54,566 bases of DNA, taken from NCBI GenBank assembly GCA_037443085.1, contig JBBIPA010000008.1:1-54566 (forward strand). The letters run 5' to 3'. Position 1 is the first letter of the stretch; each line of letters opens with the position of its first letter. Of the stretch, positions 32,343-41,165 are shown one piece after another. Below the pieces are notes generated by a model. That model saw nothing but the letters and a program-made list of their open reading frames with translations, was not told the origin of the DNA and did not search any database. The stretch is from JBBIPA01 sp037443085. Its GTDB lineage: Bacteria > Chloroflexota > Dehalococcoidia > GIF9 > UBA5629. The position numbers and the translations under genes were made by a program.

Positions 32343-33339
32343 CTCTTACTCCTAATGCAAGCTGCACAATGTTGCCAATGAATTGGGTATAGGTCATTCC
32401 CGCAGCTCTCGCCTGCCGCGCTGCACCGGTACCCCGGTCTATATCTGGATTGGGATTGACATCGAAAACGTTAGGCTGCCCCCTGCTGTCCACCCGCATA
32501 TCGAGCCTGAGATACCCTGAGCAGTGGAGCAACCTGAACACTGACATGGCAACATGCTCAATGCTACTACGAAGCTCGGGGCTGATTTTTGCAGGACAAA
32601 CCGGTTTGGTGCTTTTGAAATAGATGCTTCCCCTCTCCCACTTGGCGGCAAAAGTCAGGATATTGGGCAGACCGGGTGGCAGGGAATAAACAATTTCAGT
32701 AATGGGCAGCACCGATGGCTCGCCATTGCCCCATACCGTAATGTTGAACTCGCGCCCGTCGACATATTCCTCTACCAGCGCTTTGCCTCCAAACTGCTGG
32801 CTTATCCTGGAAACCTGCTTCTCCAGTTGAGCTATGTCTCGCACCACGTTTTCTGAGTTCATGCCGTGGCTGGCATCCTGTCCGCAGGGCTTTACAATGC
32901 AGGGAAAAGTCAGATGAAAAGGTGATACTGTCTCTGGCTGTAACACTTGGTATCTGGGGGTAGTAATACCTGCTGCCTCCAGCATTGCCTTGGTTCTGGC
33001 TTTGTCCAGGGCAACAGCCAGAACGCTGGAGGGGCAGCCGGTATGGGTGATTCCCAGTTCAGCCAAGTAGGAGGCTATGGTAGCTTCACTCTCCGGCTGC
33101 TCGTCAAAGCCTTCGAAAAGGTTGAACACAAGACCTGTTTTTATTTTGCTCAATTTTTCTCTGGCTTGCTCCACCGGAGGGGTCAACGGGACTCGCGCCA
33201 CTGCGTATCCCACATTGTGGAGGGCACGATGCACTGCTTTCACCACGCCAATGATGCTCAGCTCAGCCGATTCCTCTCCTGCGGCCACGCTATAGCCGTA
33301 GTTCGGTTGGTTGTAGATGATGGCTATCTTCTGACGCAT
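32266..33339 (-). CDS. D-Ala-D-Ala-ligase-like ATP-grasp enzyme (second of pair)
   Basis: A 357-residue ATP-grasp protein. KIAIIYNQPNYGYSV starts the first domain, LVFNLFEGFDEQPESE is the substrate-loop region of Ddl proteins, FPCIVKPCGQDASHGM binds ATP, and NVFDVNPNPDIDRGTG holds the metal-binding Asn. It joins an amino acid carboxylate to an amine through an acyl phosphate. The last 25 residues are arginine/histidine-rich and overlap the GNAT gene; they do not look like family sequence, and a nearby out-of-frame TAA hints that the normal end was lost by a small indel. It overlaps the first ligase gene by 16 bp. Confidence 0.88.
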   Translation of the reverse strand: MRQKIAIIYNQPNYGYSVAAGEESAELSIIGVVKAVHRALHNVGYAVARVPLTPPVEQAREKLSKIKTGLVFNLFEGFDEQPESEATIASYLAELGITHTGCPSSVLAVALDKARTKAMLEAAGITTPRYQVLQPETVSPFHLTFPCIVKPCGQDASHGMNSENVVRDIAQLEKQVSRISQQFGGKALVEEYVDGREFNITVWGNGEPSVLPITEIVYSLPPGLPNILTFAAKWERGSIYFKSTKPVCPAKISPELRSSIEHVAMSVFRLLHCSGYLRLDMRVDSRGQPNVFDVNPNPDIDRGTGAARQARAAGMTYTQFIGNIVQLALGVRGVQADHTSDDRHRQARHHAYVAEYA

Positions 33340-34331
33340 TGCGGGTATCTTTCCAGCGCACTATTTACTATCGTGGCAATAAGCTCCTGATAGGCCCAGC
33401 CCATTTTGCTGGCCATAATAGGGAGGTCACCGCTCCGGGGATTAAGGCCGGGCAGCGGGTTTATCTCCAGAAAATATGGCTCGCCTCTGGAGCTTATCTT
33501 GAAATCAATCCTGGCAAAGTCCCGACAACCTAGCACCTCAAATATCTTCAGGCTGGCATTCTCGATTTTCTGCAAAATGTGCGGTTCCAGCCGAGCCGGG
33601 CATTCATAGTCGACTAGGCGCTCCCAGTCCCGTTTCACTTCCAGGCAATAGATGAAATCCGGCGCATTTTGCCGGGACAGCACGCGCATTATTCCCAGAA
33701 TCCTGGGGGGTGTATTGCCCACCATGCCTACGGTGATTTCCTCGCCAGCGATAAATTGCTCCACCAGCACCGGCTGATGGTAATGCTCCAGCAGCTCAGT
33801 GGTTGCTGCCACGAGCTGGTCAACGCTCCTGGCTATTGAGCCGAAGGTGATGCCTTTGCTGGAGCCTTCGTAAGCCGGCTTGATGAAAGCAGGCAGGGGA
33901 AACGCATCCCAGTCTGTTTCTGCCAGTTGCTCACTCTGGTTAATTACATGCCACGGTGGCGTGGTAACGCCTGATGCTGCCAGGATTTTCTTGGTGAGCG
34001 GTTTATCCAGGCAGATAGCCAGGCACTGGGGGTCTGAGCCAGAGTAGGGTATATCCCGCATTTCCAGCACGGCAGGTACCTGTGCCTCACGGCTACGGTA
34101 ATTGCCCCGTCCTTCGGCAATATTGAACACCAGGTCAACACTGTGCCGGGCTATGTTAGTGAGAAATTCTTCGCCGCCGCCCAGCCTGACCACCGAATGC
34201 CCCTGGGCTTCAATGGCAACGGCAAGCGCATTTACCGTTTCCGGAGAATCGTACTCCTCAAGGGCATCATCAGGATGCCCCTGAGACAGACAGACTGAAT
34301 CCTTAAGGTCGTACGATAGCCCTATTTTCAT
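33324..34331 (-). CDS. D-Ala-D-Ala-ligase-like ATP-grasp enzyme (first of pair)
   Basis: A protein of about 335 residues starting MKIGLSYDLKDSVC; a start four codons earlier is possible but lacks the GGTGGAG spacing. VDLVFNIAEGRGNYRSREAQ is the Ddl loop that shapes the active site, FIKPAYEGSSKGI and PVLVEQFIAGEEI bind ATP, and YFLEINPLPGLNP carries the Glu/Asn magnesium ligands. It diverges from peptidoglycan Ddl enzymes and has no cell-wall genes around it. It overlaps kamA by 29 bp and the next ligase by 16 bp, so all are made from one message. Probably it ligates an amino acid, perhaps beta-lysine. Confidence 0.9.
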   Translation of the reverse strand: MKIGLSYDLKDSVCLSQGHPDDALEEYDSPETVNALAVAIEAQGHSVVRLGGGEEFLTNIARHSVDLVFNIAEGRGNYRSREAQVPAVLEMRDIPYSGSDPQCLAICLDKPLTKKILAASGVTTPPWHVINQSEQLAETDWDAFPLPAFIKPAYEGSSKGITFGSIARSVDQLVAATTELLEHYHQPVLVEQFIAGEEITVGMVGNTPPRILGIMRVLSRQNAPDFIYCLEVKRDWERLVDYECPARLEPHILQKIENASLKIFEVLGCRDFARIDFKISSRGEPYFLEINPLPGLNPRSGDLPIMASKMGWAYQELIATIVNSALERYPQCVRR

Positions 34332-35664
34332 CCACGGCTCCACCGGCTAAGGGCTGTTTGCCATTCTGCCTTGCCGATACACGCGCGGGCTCACTGGCTC
34401 GTTTCCCGTTGCCGTTTTTATGGCCATTGCCTGCAGGGACAGTGCTGCGAGGATTGCGATAGCAGAAGATGCGGTCTTTATAGTTTCTTACTATCAGTTC
34501 CTCTTTTGTTTGAATCAGTACATAGTTCGGCTGAATCGGAATCTTGCCACCACCCTGTGGCAGGTCGATGACAAAGTTCGGTATTGCCAGCCCCGAGGTA
34601 TGTCCTCGCATGCCTTCGACGATGTTAATGCCTGTTTCCACCGGAGTGCGCAGATGCTCGGTACCCTGCACCTCATCGCACTGGAACAAATAGTAAGGAC
34701 GCACCTTTATCTTAAGGAGGCTGTGATTTAATATCATCTGTGTTTCCACGGAATCATTAATGCCCCGCAGCAACACCGATTGGTTATTCACCGGCACTCC
34801 GCTTCTCAGCAAGCGGTCACAGGCTGCTGCTGCCTCAGGTGTTATCTCGTTGGGGTGATTGAAATGGGTATTCAGCCATATCGGCCCGTACTGTGACAGC
34901 ATGTCGCACAGCTCTGCATCTATGCGCTGTGGCAGCACCACTGGACATCTGGTGCCGATGCGGATAATTTCTACATGGTCGATTTTTCTCAAGCCTGATA
35001 AAACCGCTGCCAGGCGCTGCGTTGACAGTGTCAGCGGGTCGCCACCGGAGATAATGACATCCCTGACGGTCTTGTTATTGCGGATATAATCGAGCATTGC
35101 CCCTATCTCAGCCGGCGTCCGCACCCAGGTGCCATGCTGCCATTCCCGTTTCCGGGTACAATGGCGGCAGAGCATGGGACACAAATCAGTGAGCACCATC
35201 AATACCCTGTCAGGATAGCGATGCACTAATCCCGGGACAACAGAGTCTCTCTTCTCTTCAAGCGGGTCTTCAAATCCCATGCTGCCCTGGGCTGCTTCCT
35301 GGAAAGAAGGAATCGCCTGTTTTCTTACCGGGTCATCAGCGTCTAGTGGGTTGATAAGGGATAAATAGTACGGCGTGACGGAAAGCGGATACTTGGTGGC
35401 TACCAGCTTAATTTGTGTTTGCTCGTTTGCTGAAAGCGGGAGATATTTTAGCAGTTCTTCAATAGAGGTAATACGGTTTCGGAAATGCCATTTCCAGTCG
35501 TTCCAATCTTCATCCTGGATCTGGCCGAAGACCCTTTCTCTATGGGTAAACCGGGTACTTGGAGGTTCTTCTTCTACCTCCGTGAGGTTGGTGGCAAAGC
35601 CTGGGGGCTCCTCTTCGGCTTCACCGGAAAGTCGATTTTTCAGTGCTGTGGTTGCTTTTGCCAA
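34303..35664 (-). CDS. kamA: KamA-type lysine 2,3-aminomutase (radical SAM/PLP)
   Basis: A 453-residue KamA protein. C162, C166 and C169 (CPMLCRHC) bind the 4Fe-4S cluster; SGGDPLTLS follows. The PLP lysine is in LPQGGGKIPI, and two aspartates that hold the lysine epsilon-amino group in the Clostridium enzyme are kept, in FQCDEVQG and FVIDLPQGG. RGHTSGLAIPNFV is diagnostic. It would convert L-lysine to L-beta-lysine in the cytoplasm. The start is TTG, with AGGAG about 11 bp away. The C-terminal 50 residues are a low-complexity basic tail overlapping the next gene. It heads an operon with two ATP-grasp ligases and a GNAT. Confidence 0.93.
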   Translation of the reverse strand: MAKATTALKNRLSGEAEEEPPGFATNLTEVEEEPPSTRFTHRERVFGQIQDEDWNDWKWHFRNRITSIEELLKYLPLSANEQTQIKLVATKYPLSVTPYYLSLINPLDADDPVRKQAIPSFQEAAQGSMGFEDPLEEKRDSVVPGLVHRYPDRVLMVLTDLCPMLCRHCTRKREWQHGTWVRTPAEIGAMLDYIRNNKTVRDVIISGGDPLTLSTQRLAAVLSGLRKIDHVEIIRIGTRCPVVLPQRIDAELCDMLSQYGPIWLNTHFNHPNEITPEAAAACDRLLRSGVPVNNQSVLLRGINDSVETQMILNHSLLKIKVRPYYLFQCDEVQGTEHLRTPVETGINIVEGMRGHTSGLAIPNFVIDLPQGGGKIPIQPNYVLIQTKEELIVRNYKDRIFCYRNPRSTVPAGNGHKNGNGKRASEPARVSARQNGKQPLAGGAVDENRAIVRP

Positions 35665-35931
35665 CTACGGTTTCACTCCTTTTCGTCCAAAATATTTTTC
35701 TAAAAAAGACCCACGATTTTTTCATGAGTCCTCATTAATATTTCTTATAACATGTACCAATGCATATGTCAAGTATTTTGAGGAAAAATTTTAATAAAAT
35801 GAAAAATTTTCTTGATGGTGAGGCTGTTTTACGTTCAAGAAAAAAATTCATTTTTAGCAAATCAGCAACCGTGCGCGGCAAGTTGAAAAATACCTTAAAA
35901 ATCGGATAAGATTATTAGTGAAAGAGGTGAC

Positions 35932-36432
35932 ATGATGGTAAAGAAAAAGACTGGAGAACACAATTTTGATGTCATTGAAGTGGTGGTGGAAATTCCCAGG
36001 GGAAGCCGCAATAAGTATGAGTTCGACGTCGCCACCGGTTCAATTCGACTCGACCGCGTGCTGTTTTCTTCAGTCCACTATCCTACCGACTACGGATTTA
36101 TTCCAGGAACAAAAGGTGCTGACGGGGATATGCTCGACATACTCATCATTGTCGAGGAGCCAACTTTCCCGGGCTGCAGGGTTAGAGTGAGACCTATCGG
36201 GTTTCTGCGCATGGTGGATGAGAAAGGTACCGATGAAAAAATACTGGGAGTACCTGTTGCCGACCCCAGGTTCGATGGCATCAAGGATATCGCTGACCTG
36301 CAGAGTCACTGGCTGGCGGAGATTGAAAACTTCTTTGCTACTTACAAGATGCTGGAGGGAAAAGAGAGCTCGGTGCAGGGGTGGTGTGGTGTCACCGAGG
36401 CGAAGAAAGTTCTAAAAAAGTACTGGGTATAA
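35932..36432 (+). CDS. ppa: Inorganic pyrophosphatase (family I)
   Basis: A 166-residue family I soluble pyrophosphatase. VVVEIPRGSRNKYEF, HYPTDYGFIPGT and DGDMLDILII contain the metal-binding acidic residues; the D-x-D-x-x-D signature reads DGDMLD. It hydrolyses pyrophosphate, pulling biosynthetic reactions such as those of the ATP-grasp, ligase and nucleotidyltransferase enzymes. AAAGAGGTG precedes a double ATG, so the start could be either codon. It is divergent from kamA with 267 bp of AT-rich sequence between. Confidence 0.95.
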   Translation: MMVKKKTGEHNFDVIEVVVEIPRGSRNKYEFDVATGSIRLDRVLFSSVHYPTDYGFIPGTKGADGDMLDILIIVEEPTFPGCRVRVRPIGFLRMVDEKGTDEKILGVPVADPRFDGIKDIADLQSHWLAEIENFFATYKMLEGKESSVQGWCGVTEAKKVLKKYWV

Positions 36433-36444
36433 ACCGCAGGCGTT

Positions 36445-36753
36445 TTATTTCTTCGCCTTGTTTTGGATCCAGGCCAGTCTTGCCTTCACTATTTCGGCGG
36501 CTTCGATATGGTTCTGAGCGCGGCTGATATCTCTGGCGAGCTTGTCATCGCCGAGCACGTCACGAATCCACTTGCTGAAGTCATTCTTTTCTGAACTCAC
36601 GTGGTAACCATAGGAATAATCATTTATATGGGCTAAGCACTCTGCCAGTTGCTGCAAGTTGCCCAGAATGCAGCCATCATTGCAGAAGAAACGCTGGTCG
36701 CCTTCGATGTCAGAGAGGACTTTCTCGGCATCATGTTTTGTTCTCACGGCCAT
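36445..36753 (-). CDS. DUF5752-like small protein
   Basis: A 102-residue soluble protein. FFCNDGCILGNLQQLAECLA, YGYHVSSEKNDFSKWIRDV and DDKLARDIS match a small helical family (DUF5752) without an assigned function. AGGAGG lies 7 bp before the ATG at 36753, which I prefer over the GTG two codons earlier. It is convergent with ppa, their stops being 12 bp apart. Confidence 0.75.
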   Translation of the reverse strand: MAVRTKHDAEKVLSDIEGDQRFFCNDGCILGNLQQLAECLAHINDYSYGYHVSSEKNDFSKWIRDVLGDDKLARDISRAQNHIEAAEIVKARLAWIQNKAKK

Positions 36754-36998
36754 AGTCACACCTCCTCAACCCATTTATTTGCGGGGGATTGCAAAATAAT
36801 TCTAACCAATTACTCTGTCCTTGTCTATAATATGTAATAGACTGGTCAAGGAATGGTTTACATTATAGTCTAGAGCAGGGGTATTTTTTGCTGCGGACGC
36901 TCTTAGTTGTCAATGCTACTACGACTTGGATACAATGAAGAGCCAATAAAGAAACAACCAATCAATGTGCTTAGTGCGAAAGGAGTGAACAAAGGTAT

Positions 36999-37538
36999 AT
37001 GTCATTAGAAGATAATGACGAGAAAAGAACCAGAACAGAAGCAGAAATCAGGCAGATGGAGATAGATGATATCAGCTCCGTTTATCATCTTGGAGAGCGG
37101 CTGTTTACCAGCGAGGAGTTTCCCATTCTCTACCGGACCTGGGACCCTTTTGAAGTGACCGACTATTTCACCTCTGACCCGAACTACTGCCTGGTGGCTG
37201 AAGCTGATGGAGTCATCGTCGGCTTCATTATCGGCACCACTATTGAAAAAGAGGGTACTGCCTGGAAGAAGTACGGGTATCTGAGCTGGATTGGGGTTGA
37301 CGATGATTACCAGCGTACCAGCCTGGGGCAGCGTCTTTACAGAAAGCTCGAGGAGAGGATGAAGAAAGACGGCGTCAGAATGATTATTGCTGATACCGAT
37401 GCTGAAAATGAGCCGGCAATCGCCTTTTTTCTGGCGATGAAATTTTCCCTTACCAGCAAGCATCAGTGGTTAGCCAAGACGCTGCGACGGCGCGGCAAAA
37501 AAGATAAGCCAAACAACCATGCGCACAATAACAGGTAA
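36999..37538 (+). CDS. GNAT family N-acetyltransferase (RimI-like)
   Basis: A 179-residue GNAT with an N-terminal charged stretch, then EIRQMEIDDISSVYHLGERL, LSWIGVDDDYQRTSLGQRLY as the acetyl-CoA site and ENEPAIAFFLAMKFSL as motif B. The C-terminus is lysine/arginine-rich. In the acetyl-CoA loop, S-L-G replaces the more usual G-I/V-G. AAAGGAG precedes the start. It is followed 41 bp later by an M20 hydrolase gene on the same strand. The substrate is unknown. Confidence 0.87.
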   Translation: MSLEDNDEKRTRTEAEIRQMEIDDISSVYHLGERLFTSEEFPILYRTWDPFEVTDYFTSDPNYCLVAEADGVIVGFIIGTTIEKEGTAWKKYGYLSWIGVDDDYQRTSLGQRLYRKLEERMKKDGVRMIIADTDAENEPAIAFFLAMKFSLTSKHQWLAKTLRRRGKKDKPNNHAHNNR

Positions 37539-37579
37539 AGGATGTTAAGCTAAATGCGGAATCAGCCTCGGGAGCATGA

Positions 37580-38677
37580 ATGGAGATAAAACCTGAACGA
37601 TTAAAAGAGCTATTCAAGGGACTTGTTGATATCTACAGCCCTCCTGGCAAGGAAGAGGAGATCATGGCTTATGCTGAAACCTATCTCAGGGACCAGGGTC
37701 TCTCCGTGACCAGGCAGGAGGTTGATGATGGCCGGTGTAACCTCATTGTGTTGCCCGAAGACACCGACGAAATCGACCTCTGCTTTGTGGGGCATATGGA
37801 TACGGTAACTGCCCACGACCTTGACGATTACGGCTTTTATGAGGAAGAAGGCCTTGTTTATGGATTGGGCACTGCTGATATGAAAGCTGGCTGCGCTGCC
37901 ATGATAGAAGCATTCACAGCGCTGGCGGCGAAGAAAGGGAAATTTCCGCCGGTGGGGCTGGCTCTGGTGGTGGGGGAAGAGGAAGATGGCTTCGGCGCCA
38001 AGACGTTGATGCGAGAGCACCGCTTCCCCTGGGCTATAGTCGGTGAGCCTACCAACATGGTGCCCTGCCTGGGGCATTATGCCTACCTGGAGGTGCTGCT
38101 GCGCACCAGAGGCAAAAGAGCTCATTCTTCCATGCCGGAACTGGGACAGAATGCTATCGAAAGCATGTTGAAACTACTGCTGAAGGTCACGGAATATACC
38201 CAGTCCACTACCAGCGGCCTGGTGTACAATATCAGGGAGCTATCCGGTTTCCCCGGCGGCTTCGTGGTGCCCGATACCTGCGAGGCATGGCTCGACATTC
38301 ATCTGCCGCCTAACTCCAGAATTGATGTACTCAAAACAGAACTGGAGCAACTGGTAGAGGCGGCGGGCAAAACCATATCAGAGCTTGATGCCTATCTCAG
38401 GTTTGTTGATACCTATGCCGGCTATCACATTTCTGCGGATAGACCGCTGGTTAAAAAGCTAAAAGCGGTATATGAGAGGGCGTCTCTGCCCTGGGAGCCG
38501 CAGGATTTCCGCAGCCATTCCGACGGTAATGTGCTCTGGGCTGCTGGAGTTGACCCCATCATCCTGGGTCCGGGACGGCTGGAAGAAGCGCATAATCCAG
38601 AGGAATCGGTACCCTTTCCTCAAGTGGTGCAGGCAGCACAGCTTTACCTGGATTTTGCTTTATCGCTGGTTCGATAG
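37580..38677 (+). CDS. M20 family metallo-hydrolase (ArgE/DapE/CPG2-like)
   Basis: A 365-residue zinc hydrolase. CFVGHMDTV supplies the first metal ligand and catalytic Asp, YGLGTADMKAG the bridging Asp, VVGEEEDGFGA the general-base Glu-Glu, IVGEPTN the next Asp/Glu, and the dimerisation domain begins at RGKRAHSS. LGPGRLEEAHNPEE contains the last histidine ligand. Relatives cleave N-acyl amino acids or small peptides (ArgE, DapE, LysK). The GNAT gene just upstream suggests amino-acid acylation/deacylation. No signal peptide is present. Confidence 0.9.
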   Translation: MEIKPERLKELFKGLVDIYSPPGKEEEIMAYAETYLRDQGLSVTRQEVDDGRCNLIVLPEDTDEIDLCFVGHMDTVTAHDLDDYGFYEEEGLVYGLGTADMKAGCAAMIEAFTALAAKKGKFPPVGLALVVGEEEDGFGAKTLMREHRFPWAIVGEPTNMVPCLGHYAYLEVLLRTRGKRAHSSMPELGQNAIESMLKLLLKVTEYTQSTTSGLVYNIRELSGFPGGFVVPDTCEAWLDIHLPPNSRIDVLKTELEQLVEAAGKTISELDAYLRFVDTYAGYHISADRPLVKKLKAVYERASLPWEPQDFRSHSDGNVLWAAGVDPIILGPGRLEEAHNPEESVPFPQVVQAAQLYLDFALSLVR

Positions 38678-38696
38678 ACCTCGAAGTTTTTCTGAT

Positions 38697-38710
38697 GGGG
38701 CTTTAGCCCC
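38697..38710. terminator. Possible terminator hairpin after the M20 gene
   Basis: GGGGC-TTTA-GCCCC lies 20 bp after the stop codon, preceded by a T-run and without a long T-run after it. It is weak evidence for termination on either strand. Confidence 0.35.
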
Positions 38711-38791
38711 TTCGACCCCGATATTATCGGATTACCTTCTTGACACCTCACTCTTGTTGCTGTACCTTATGCTTACAGGGAGGTGGCAGAG

Positions 38792-40438
38792 ATGCGTGGG
38801 AAAAAGGCACCGCGACGAGCTACTCAGGGTGAAGAGCGAGGACTATCGCTTCAGGACATTGTGAATGGGGTGGAGGATGAGCTTATCGTCGTTGATAGTG
38901 AGTACAGCGTCAGGCTGGCTAACTCCGCTGCCAGAGCCAAACTTCAGGCAGAAGCTCCGCTGGTGGGCAGGCATTGCTACAAAGTATTTTATGGTAATGA
39001 CAAGCCCTGCAGCACTTCTCTCTGGGACTGCCCCTTGAGACAGGTCCTGGCCAGTGGCAAAGCCACGGCGGTTATCCACCCGCTCCACATCAACAAAACC
39101 ACCAGATATATTAAGGTCATTGCCTGCCCTATCCGTGATATCGAGGGCAACACCTCGGCGATGGTGGAACTGAGGAGGGAGGTCACCAGCGAGAGAGAGC
39201 TGGAGCGGCAAATCCTGAGACGTCATCACCAGCTTAGAGCGTTGAGCCGCATCTCCAGCGCTGTCACCAGTCTGCAAGAACTGCCTGCCATTCTGAAAAA
39301 TGCCCTGGACAACGTGCTGGAGGTGGTTAATGGCGCTATCGGGGGTATTTTGCTTCTCGATGAACAGTCGGGAACGTTGCGCTATCACATGCAGCGTGGT
39401 CTCTCTGCCAGGTACACCGAGGAGATGAGGATATCTCTGGGCGAGGGGATAGCGGGGAGGGTGGCTCAAACTGGCGAGCCCATAGCGGTCGAGGACATAT
39501 CCCAGGACCCCCGCACGGCGCGTCCCGACCTGGTCAGCGCCGAGGGACTTAAAGGGTTCGTCAGCATACCGTTGAAATCACGGGACAAAGTTATCGGCGT
39601 GATGAACATCGCCAGCCATGAGGAAGGGCGCTTTGGCGCTGATGACCTGTCCCTGCTGAGTTCTATCGGCGATTACCTGGGAACTGCCATCGAGCAGGCC
39701 AGACTATACGATAGGTTGAAAAGGGCTGGAGAGAGATATAAGTCGCTGCTGCGCCATGCCCTCACTGCCCAGGAAGAGGAGAGAAAGAGAGTTGCCCGGG
39801 AATTGCATGATGAAACCAGCCAGGCGATTACCAGCCTTACCTTGAGATTGCAGGCTCTCATACAGATAGCTGAAATCCAGGGGATTAACAATGTCGAATT
39901 TGTGGAGAATCTTAAGGCAGCTCATACAAGTGCAGTTTACGCTGGCAACGAGATAGTAAAGCTCATGAAAGAGCTGCGGCCCACCTTACTCGATGCATTG
40001 GGGCTGCCTGTTGCCATAAAGAGATATGCCAAGGATACCCTGGAGGCCAATGGTATCGAGCTGGCAGCAGATTTCAAAGGCGTGGACAGGCGTCTGCCGC
40101 CGGAAATCGAGGTGACGCTGTTCCGCATTGCCCAGGGTACCATTGGCAATATCCTGGAGCATTCCGAGGCTAAGAAGGTTTCTGTTGAGCTTCAGTGCGA
40201 TGAGGCAGAGTGCCATTTGCGTATTGCCGATGATGGCAAAGGTTTTGATGTTAGCAAGCTCACCCATGTTAGCTCCAGCGGCCGCGGCGCTGGCTTATTC
40301 ACCATGAAAGAGAGGGTGAAGCTGGCGGGTGGTGCTTGCCATATAGAGTCCCAGCCCGGTCAGGGTACCAGCGTGATAGTGAAAATTCCTCTGACCAAGG
40401 ATGAAGTAGATGAGACGGATAAAAGTACTCATAGTTGA
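38792..40438 (+). CDS. PAS-GAF sensor histidine kinase (NarX/LiaS class)
   Basis: A 548-residue soluble kinase. A PAS domain (about residues 20-130) contains several cysteines, including CSTSLWDCPL. A GAF domain follows (about 155-315; GEGIAGRVAQTGEPIAVEDI, FVSIPLKSRDKVIGVMNI). The HisKA_3 helix has RKRVARELHDETSQAI with the phospho-accepting His, and the ATPase domain has RIAQGTIGNILEHS (N box) and IADDGKGF, then GRGAGLFTMKERV. No membrane segment is seen, so it senses a cytoplasmic signal, perhaps redox or a ligand. The ATG at 38792 has GGGAGG at good distance; a GTG nine bases earlier sits inside it. The gene overlaps its response regulator by 29 bp. Confidence 0.93.
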   Translation: MRGKKAPRRATQGEERGLSLQDIVNGVEDELIVVDSEYSVRLANSAARAKLQAEAPLVGRHCYKVFYGNDKPCSTSLWDCPLRQVLASGKATAVIHPLHINKTTRYIKVIACPIRDIEGNTSAMVELRREVTSERELERQILRRHHQLRALSRISSAVTSLQELPAILKNALDNVLEVVNGAIGGILLLDEQSGTLRYHMQRGLSARYTEEMRISLGEGIAGRVAQTGEPIAVEDISQDPRTARPDLVSAEGLKGFVSIPLKSRDKVIGVMNIASHEEGRFGADDLSLLSSIGDYLGTAIEQARLYDRLKRAGERYKSLLRHALTAQEEERKRVARELHDETSQAITSLTLRLQALIQIAEIQGINNVEFVENLKAAHTSAVYAGNEIVKLMKELRPTLLDALGLPVAIKRYAKDTLEANGIELAADFKGVDRRLPPEIEVTLFRIAQGTIGNILEHSEAKKVSVELQCDEAECHLRIADDGKGFDVSKLTHVSSSGRGAGLFTMKERVKLAGGACHIESQPGQGTSVIVKIPLTKDEVDETDKSTHS

Positions 40439-41060
40439 TGACCACACGCTGGTGCGTGATGGCATCAAAGCTCTGCTGATGCTGGCTTTGGATATCGAAG
40501 TGGTGGGTGAGGCAGCTAACGGCAGGGAAGCTCTGGAAAAGGTAAAGGAGCTCTCTCCTGATGTGGTGCTCATGGACCTGGCCATGCCTGTCCTGGGTGG
40601 ATTGGACGCCACACGTCGAATCCGCAAGGAGTTCCCAGGGACGAAGGTGCTGGTGCTGACACAGTACGATGACAGCGAATTTGTTGTTCCTGCTATCGAG
40701 GCAGGTGCCCGCGGCTTCATCACCAAAATGGCGGCGTTTTCCGAGCTGGCTACTGCTATCCAGGCAGTCTACAAAGGCGCTTCCTATCTCTCGCCCTCGG
40801 CAGCGGCAGCGCTGGTGGAAGAGTGCCAGCAAAAACCCGGGGCAGGGGGGAAAGACCCCTTCGACCAGCTCAGCGACCGTGAGCGTGAAGTGCTCAAGCT
40901 GGTGGTGGAAGGGCACACTGCCAAGGAGATAGCCGATATGCTCATGGTCAGCCCCAAGACCGTGGAATGGTACAAATCCAGCTTGATGGACAAGCTGAAC
41001 GTCCACAACAAAACCGACCTCATCAAATACGCCATACGCAAGCAGATTATTACGCTGTAG
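40410..41060 (+). CDS. NarL/LuxR-family response regulator
   Basis: A 216-residue regulator. The receiver domain has IKVLIVDDHTLVRDG, the phospho-acceptor in VVLMDLAMP and the T/K pair in VLTQYD and FITKMA. The C-terminal HTH is LSDREREVLKLVVEGHTAKEIADML, ending in a second helix with SPKTVEWYKSSLMDKL. It is the partner of the overlapping kinase gene. Its receiver is very like the second receiver of the protein at 46606. Targets are unknown. Confidence 0.95.
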   Translation: MRRIKVLIVDDHTLVRDGIKALLMLALDIEVVGEAANGREALEKVKELSPDVVLMDLAMPVLGGLDATRRIRKEFPGTKVLVLTQYDDSEFVVPAIEAGARGFITKMAAFSELATAIQAVYKGASYLSPSAAAALVEECQQKPGAGGKDPFDQLSDREREVLKLVVEGHTAKEIADMLMVSPKTVEWYKSSLMDKLNVHNKTDLIKYAIRKQIITL

Positions 41061-41165
41061 GTGCGGTAGTGCTTTAATAGAATTATACTAAAAGAAGCGC
41101 GGGAAGGTCGGATTGGACTCGATGAAAAAACAAAAGAATCTTGTGAAGAGGGGAGATACGATACC

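Noticed and set aside
33324..34331. Peptidoglycan Ddl enzyme
   Set aside because: No mur or other wall genes are nearby, there are two diverged copies, and both are translationally linked to KamA, so a cell-wall role is unlikely.
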